Shown here in pieces: positions 6,449-9,107 of a stretch of DNA of 9,107 nt. Numbering within the stretch: position 1 is the stretch's first letter; each line of letters begins with the position of its first letter. Both the position numbers and the translations under genes were made by a program. The notes under the pieces are model-generated. The model did no database searches, was not told the DNA's origin, and was given only the letters and a program-made list of their open reading frames with translations. Source of the stretch: Alphaproteobacteria bacterium (lineage in GTDB: Bacteria > Pseudomonadota > Alphaproteobacteria > GCA-2731375); contig JASLMY010000205.1 of assembly GCA_030746295.1 (NCBI GenBank), positions 1-9,107 on the forward strand. Direction: 5' to 3'.

Positions 6449-7174
6449 TCAGTAGACCTCCTTCTCGGGTGGCACGGGATATGCGGCCTTGCTGTGGCTG
6501 AGCCGCATGTCGACCATCATCTCCGCCGTCTTGAGGGCGGCGCAGACGGGATTTACCACCGGCATGCCGGTGCGCTCCTGCAGGTCGTCGGTGATCTCGA
6601 GGAACGCCATGCTCATGCAGCCGAGCACCAGCACGTCGGCGCCGTCCTCCTCGGCGATGTTGCGGCCGACGCCGGCGATCCGGTCGAGCGTCGCTTCGCG
6701 CTGCTGGGCCAGATCGAGCACCGACATGGAAATGCCGCGGACCGAGGCGAATTTGTCGGCCAGCCCCATGGCGCGCAATCGCGCTCTGACCCGACCGCCG
6801 CCGCCGTCGGATGGCGAGATGATCGAGAATCGGCTGCCGAGCTGGGCTGCCAGGTGCATGGCGCTGGCGCCGGGGCCGACCACCGGCATTTCGACCACTT
6901 CGCGCATCGGCTCCAGGCCGGGATCGCTGAAGCAACCAACGATCGTGGCCGAGAAGTCGTCCCGCTCCGCCTCGCGCACCGCATGCAGCAAATCTGGCAC
7001 CACGATCGCCGCATCGTAGGAGGATTCGATCGAGCCCGGCCCGTGCGGGATCGACCGGATCGAGACCTCTGTATCGGCGCCGGCGTAGCTCTTCAGCACC
7101 GAAAGCCGGCGCTCCATCTCCTCGACGCCGAGCGTCTTCTCCATCGGACTGGTCAACTGGTAGAGCACCTTCAT
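6449..7174 (-). CDS. Asp/Glu/hydantoin racemase family protein
   Basis: A 241-residue protein with no signal peptide, presumably cytoplasmic. It has the two-lobed cofactor-independent racemase layout, with one catalytic cysteine per lobe: Cys81 in TIVGCFSDPGL and Cys186 in VLVLGCMSMAF. The PVVGPG segment (97-102) and MPVVNPVCAALKTAEMM (204-220) also fit the hydantoin/Asp-Glu racemase superfamily. Such enzymes use two cysteines to invert a chiral carbon of amino acids or hydantoins; relatives include maleate isomerase and allantoin racemase, so the exact reaction is open. The N-terminal MKVLYQLTSPM lacks the common short motif of classical glutamate racemases, so this is unlikely to be the cell-wall MurI. 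The ATG at 7172-7174 has GGGAG 6 nt upstream. It lies 30 bp after the M28 peptidase gene and 55 bp before the binding-protein gene, so it is probably part of the same operon and acts on the imported substrate or its products. Confidence 0.85.
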   Translation of the reverse strand: MKVLYQLTSPMEKTLGVEEMERRLSVLKSYAGADTEVSIRSIPHGPGSIESSYDAAIVVPDLLHAVREAERDDFSATIVGCFSDPGLEPMREVVEMPVVGPGASAMHLAAQLGSRFSIISPSDGGGGRVRARLRAMGLADKFASVRGISMSVLDLAQQREATLDRIAGVGRNIAEEDGADVLVLGCMSMAFLEITDDLQERTGMPVVNPVCAALKTAEMMVDMRLSHSKAAYPVPPEKEVY

Positions 7175-7204
7175 GGTCGGCTCCCGTTCCCGTGCCCGCT
7201 GCCG

Positions 7205-8974
7205 TCAGGCCAGCTTGGCCAGCGTCTCCTCGAGCAGCCAGTTGGCATCGGCGAGGGCGTCGCCGACCCGGTTGCGCTCGCGCACCAGCTCTGTCTGCAG
7301 CATCCAGGAGTCCGCGTTGTCCTCGGCCATGCGGCCGAGCTCGGGCAGGTCGTAAAGCGCCGGGATCATGGTCGTCTGCCGCGTCAAGCCGTAGGGGTCG
7401 TGACCGTAAGTACCGATCGCCGTGCTTTGGATCGGCACCAGCAGTCGGCTGACCCGCTTCATGCACTCGTTCAGGACGTCCGCCTTGCCGTCGTCGCCGG
7501 CCTGGCCCGATCGATAGCGCTCGCGCCAGCTCTCGGCGATCTCGTCGAAGCGGGCCGCGGTCTCGCCCAAGCTCCGGGCCCGATCGACGACGCCGTCGAG
7601 ACCGACCGCCTTGCCGGGCGCGGCCAGCTCCTCCAGCCGGTCGACGAACTGCTCGGCGACGCTCATGAACTCGAACGGCAGTACCGGCGCGGTGCAGAGC
7701 TCCCAGAGATAGGCGCCGTAAACCTGCAGGTGATCGGCCATCCAATTCCAGTCGAGCTTGTCCATGGTGCATTCGAGCGAGTGATGCCACCAGCCGAGAT
7801 TGGCGAGCGCCGTCTCCTTCAGCTCTTCCTCGGTGAACGAGCCCTCGCCGTGCAGCATCGGCACGCCGAGGCCGAAGAAAGAGGCGTCGCCGTTCTTGGT
7901 GGCGCGGCGCCAGTAGTGTTGCCGGTTCGGCAGCAGCCGCGCCTCGATCGTCTGGTGGAAGCGCTTGAGCTCGGCATTGGAGGAAGTTCCCCAGCGGGTG
8001 GTGCCGGTGAGCGCCGGCTGGTCGATCTGGAAATAAGCGCACATATGCTTGCGCAGGCGGTCCCAGTTGCGATCGACGAACCAGGACGAGCCGATCATGG
8101 TGCCGGTCTCGTGCCCGGTCCAGAAGCCGAAGACGAGGCCGCGGCGCAGCTCTTCGCGATGCATGTTGAAGACCCGCGCCAGCTCGATGAAACAGGCGTT
8201 GCCGGCGGCGTTGTCGGTCGAGGCCTCGCCGTACCAGGAATCCTGGTGACCGCCGACGACGACGAAATCCTCGCTCATCGCCGAGGGCACCTCGCCGACG
8301 GTGATCTGCACCGGCCGCCAACCGTTCTCGACATGGGTGCGGAACCAGACCCGGACCGGCTGACCGCTCTCGCACATCTCCTTGAGCTTGAGGCCGGCGG
8401 TGCGGGCGATGCCGATGCAAGGGATGGTCACCATCTCGCTGGCGTAGTTCTTCCGGGTCGGGTTGCCCCAGACCGGCTTGACCGAGCCGAACGGCACCGC
8501 CTCGTTTTCGGCGTGGCCCCAGTTCATCATGACCGCGCCGGTCGAACCCTTGAGGCCGGCGATGCGCTGCTTCTCGTGACGCGCCGGTGAGTAGGAGAGC
8601 TCCGAGAGCGTGATCTTACCGACCACGTCCTTGCCCTCGTAATCGGCGAAGCCGCCCGAGGCGACGTAGACGAGGTCGCCGCTGATGCCGTCGGCCAGGG
8701 TCTCGAGGCTGTGGCCGAGCGTGTTGGCCTGGATCGCCATCTCGACCGGGGCCAGGATCCTGAGTTCCGCTTCGTGGGGATAGCTGACCAGTCCCGGAAG
8801 CTCGTGCAGCGCCGCTTCGACGCCCACTTCGCGCAACGAATCGCGGCTGTATTCCGCCATCCGCCGACCGTTCTCGGAGCCGGCGAGGCGAGAGGGAATT
8901 TCAGAGATAATGTGCGCGACGTGGGCCTTGACGTTGTCTGCCGAAAGCTCCTTCAAGATCGCTTCTTCGGACAT
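7205..8974 (-). CDS. M28 family (GCPII/transferrin-receptor-like) metallopeptidase with altered catalytic position
   Basis: A 589-residue protein without signal peptide, probably cytoplasmic. Order of parts: N-terminal lead-in with EIPSRLAGSENGRR (25-38), a PA-like insert (about 70-225), the M28 zinc-peptidase core, and a C-terminal helical region resembling the transferrin-receptor dimerisation domain (about 455-589, including LNECMKRVSRLLVP). By comparison with glutamate carboxypeptidase II the metal ligands are His243 and Asp245 (GGHQDSW), bridging Asp254 (STDNAAG), Glu289, Asp318 (YFQIDQP) and His398 (WWHHSL). The general-base glutamate that should precede Glu289 is His288 (TGHETG). It may be an aminopeptidase/carboxypeptidase-like enzyme with altered chemistry, or inactive. 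The start is ATG 8972-8974 because GGGGAGGG lies 8 nt upstream; an in-frame ATG at 8992 overlaps that element. It is the first gene of the operon. Confidence 0.88.
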   Translation of the reverse strand: MSEEAILKELSADNVKAHVAHIISEIPSRLAGSENGRRMAEYSRDSLREVGVEAALHELPGLVSYPHEAELRILAPVEMAIQANTLGHSLETLADGISGDLVYVASGGFADYEGKDVVGKITLSELSYSPARHEKQRIAGLKGSTGAVMMNWGHAENEAVPFGSVKPVWGNPTRKNYASEMVTIPCIGIARTAGLKLKEMCESGQPVRVWFRTHVENGWRPVQITVGEVPSAMSEDFVVVGGHQDSWYGEASTDNAAGNACFIELARVFNMHREELRRGLVFGFWTGHETGTMIGSSWFVDRNWDRLRKHMCAYFQIDQPALTGTTRWGTSSNAELKRFHQTIEARLLPNRQHYWRRATKNGDASFFGLGVPMLHGEGSFTEEELKETALANLGWWHHSLECTMDKLDWNWMADHLQVYGAYLWELCTAPVLPFEFMSVAEQFVDRLEELAAPGKAVGLDGVVDRARSLGETAARFDEIAESWRERYRSGQAGDDGKADVLNECMKRVSRLLVPIQSTAIGTYGHDPYGLTRQTTMIPALYDLPELGRMAEDNADSWMLQTELVRERNRVGDALADANWLLEETLAKLA

Positions 8975-8982
8975 TCTCGCTT

Positions 8983-8990
8983 CCCTCCCC
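8983..8990 (-). promoter_or_regulatory. Ribosome binding site that fixes the M28 peptidase start
   Basis: GGGGAGGG on the minus strand lies 8 nt before the ATG at 8972-8974. The alternative in-frame ATG at 8990-8992 overlaps this element, so using it would leave the strongest purine tract inside the coding region. The downstream start is therefore favoured. Confidence 0.65.
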
Positions 8991-9002
8991 ATCGAGCCTC
9001 GG

Positions 9003-9015
9003 TGATCTCAAATCA
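9003..9015. promoter_or_regulatory. Small dyad TGAT-N5-ATCA, possible regulator half-site pair
   Basis: TGATCTCAAATCA is a 4+5+4 palindrome with the T-N11-A form used by LysR-type regulators. It lies about 30 bp upstream of the M28 start codon. Such short dyads occur by chance, and no regulator gene is visible in the window. Confidence 0.2.
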
Positions 9016-9020
9016 ACGCG

Positions 9021-9073
9021 GCTGTCGGCGGCGAGGCCGGTGACCAATATAAACGAATTTACCCGCCGACAGC
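9021..9073. repeat. Perfect 11-bp inverted repeat flanking the AT-rich promoter core
   Basis: GCTGTCGGCGG at 9021-9031 is matched exactly by its reverse complement CCGCCGACAGC at 9063-9073, with 31 bp between. The centre of symmetry is at about 9047, within the candidate -10 element. It could be a pair of operator half-sites for a looping or dimeric regulator, or a cruciform-forming sequence. The long spacer makes a simple terminator unlikely. Confidence 0.7.
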
Positions 9074-9107
9074 TTCGAACAACGACCTCGAATAACGGCC
9101 AGAGTAT

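Larger units (their letters stand above)
8975..9107 (-). promoter_or_regulatory. Putative promoter/operator region of the seven-gene operon
   Basis: This non-coding stretch ahead of the M28 gene runs to the window edge. It contains the most AT-rich patch near the operon (9046-9061). On the minus strand this patch offers TATATT (9051-9046) or TAAATT (9061-9056) as a possible -10 element, but no good -35 hexamer is visible at the expected distance. The patch sits between the arms of a perfect 11-bp inverted repeat. A smaller dyad, TGAT-N5-ATCA, lies at 9003-9015. A divergent gene may start beyond the right edge. That this region controls transcription is inferred from its position and composition only. 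Confidence 0.45.

Noticed and set aside
6381..8420. A 679-codon minus-strand frame running through both the M28 and racemase genes
   Set aside because: It is in a different frame from both recognised proteins, is arginine-rich low-complexity sequence and ends inside the binding-protein leader. It is a composition artefact.
6494..8590. A 698-codon open frame on the plus strand opposite the M28 and racemase genes
   Set aside because: It is rich in Arg, Asp, His and Gly with no domain, and mirrors two well-supported minus-strand genes. Long antisense frames are usual in GC-rich coding DNA.
9048..9053. TATAAA on the plus strand as a -10 element for a rightward divergent promoter
   Set aside because: No matching -35 lies 16-18 bp upstream, and no plus-strand gene starts before the window edge, so it cannot be supported.
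1..9107. Search for tRNA/rRNA genes, CRISPR arrays, insertion sequences, toxin-antitoxin pairs or phage genes
   Set aside because: Nothing of the kind was seen; coding sequence is almost continuous and every gene has a metabolic or transport assignment.

Overview
The window is GC-rich, densely packed bacterial DNA with strong G/C preference at third codon positions. Gene content and protein style (dipeptide-type ABC transporter, M81 and M28 peptidases, Asp/Glu racemase family) suggest a free-living alphaproteobacterium, perhaps Rhodospirillales or Hyphomicrobiales. That placement is inference; there is no rRNA or other phylogenetic marker here.

Layout: at the left edge (1-614, plus strand) lies the C-terminal part of an M81/MlrC-type metallopeptidase. 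Everything else is one co-directional minus-strand cluster of seven genes, read from right to left. It runs: cytoplasmic M28 peptidase of the glutamate carboxypeptidase II/transferrin-receptor type (7205-8974), Asp/Glu/hydantoin racemase family protein (6449-7174), secreted family-5 substrate-binding protein (4813-6393), permeases DppB-like (3518-4528) and DppC-like (2679-3518), then ATPases DppD-like (1639-2682) and DppF-like (645-1646). The last four genes overlap by 1, 4 and 8 bp. The M81 gene and the cluster converge with only 30 bp between their stop codons.

Non-coding parts: 8975-9107 upstream of the cluster is the likely control region. It has an AT-rich core centred in a perfect 11-bp inverted repeat. 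The 284-bp gap between the binding-protein gene and the first permease gene (4529-4812) has no credible gene but holds three stem-loops, which fits high expression of the binding protein and reduced read-through into the membrane genes.

How the genes may work together: the binding protein captures a peptide or peptide-like solute in the periplasm, DppBCDF imports it, and the M28 peptidase, racemase and possibly the M81 enzyme process it in the cytoplasm. A racemase beside an M81 enzyme hints at D-residue-containing or modified substrates, but the actual substrate cannot be read from the sequence. The most unusual detail is the M28 protein: all metal-ligand positions appear intact, but His288 occupies the place of the usual catalytic glutamate. 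No tRNA, rRNA, CRISPR array, insertion sequence or prophage gene was seen.
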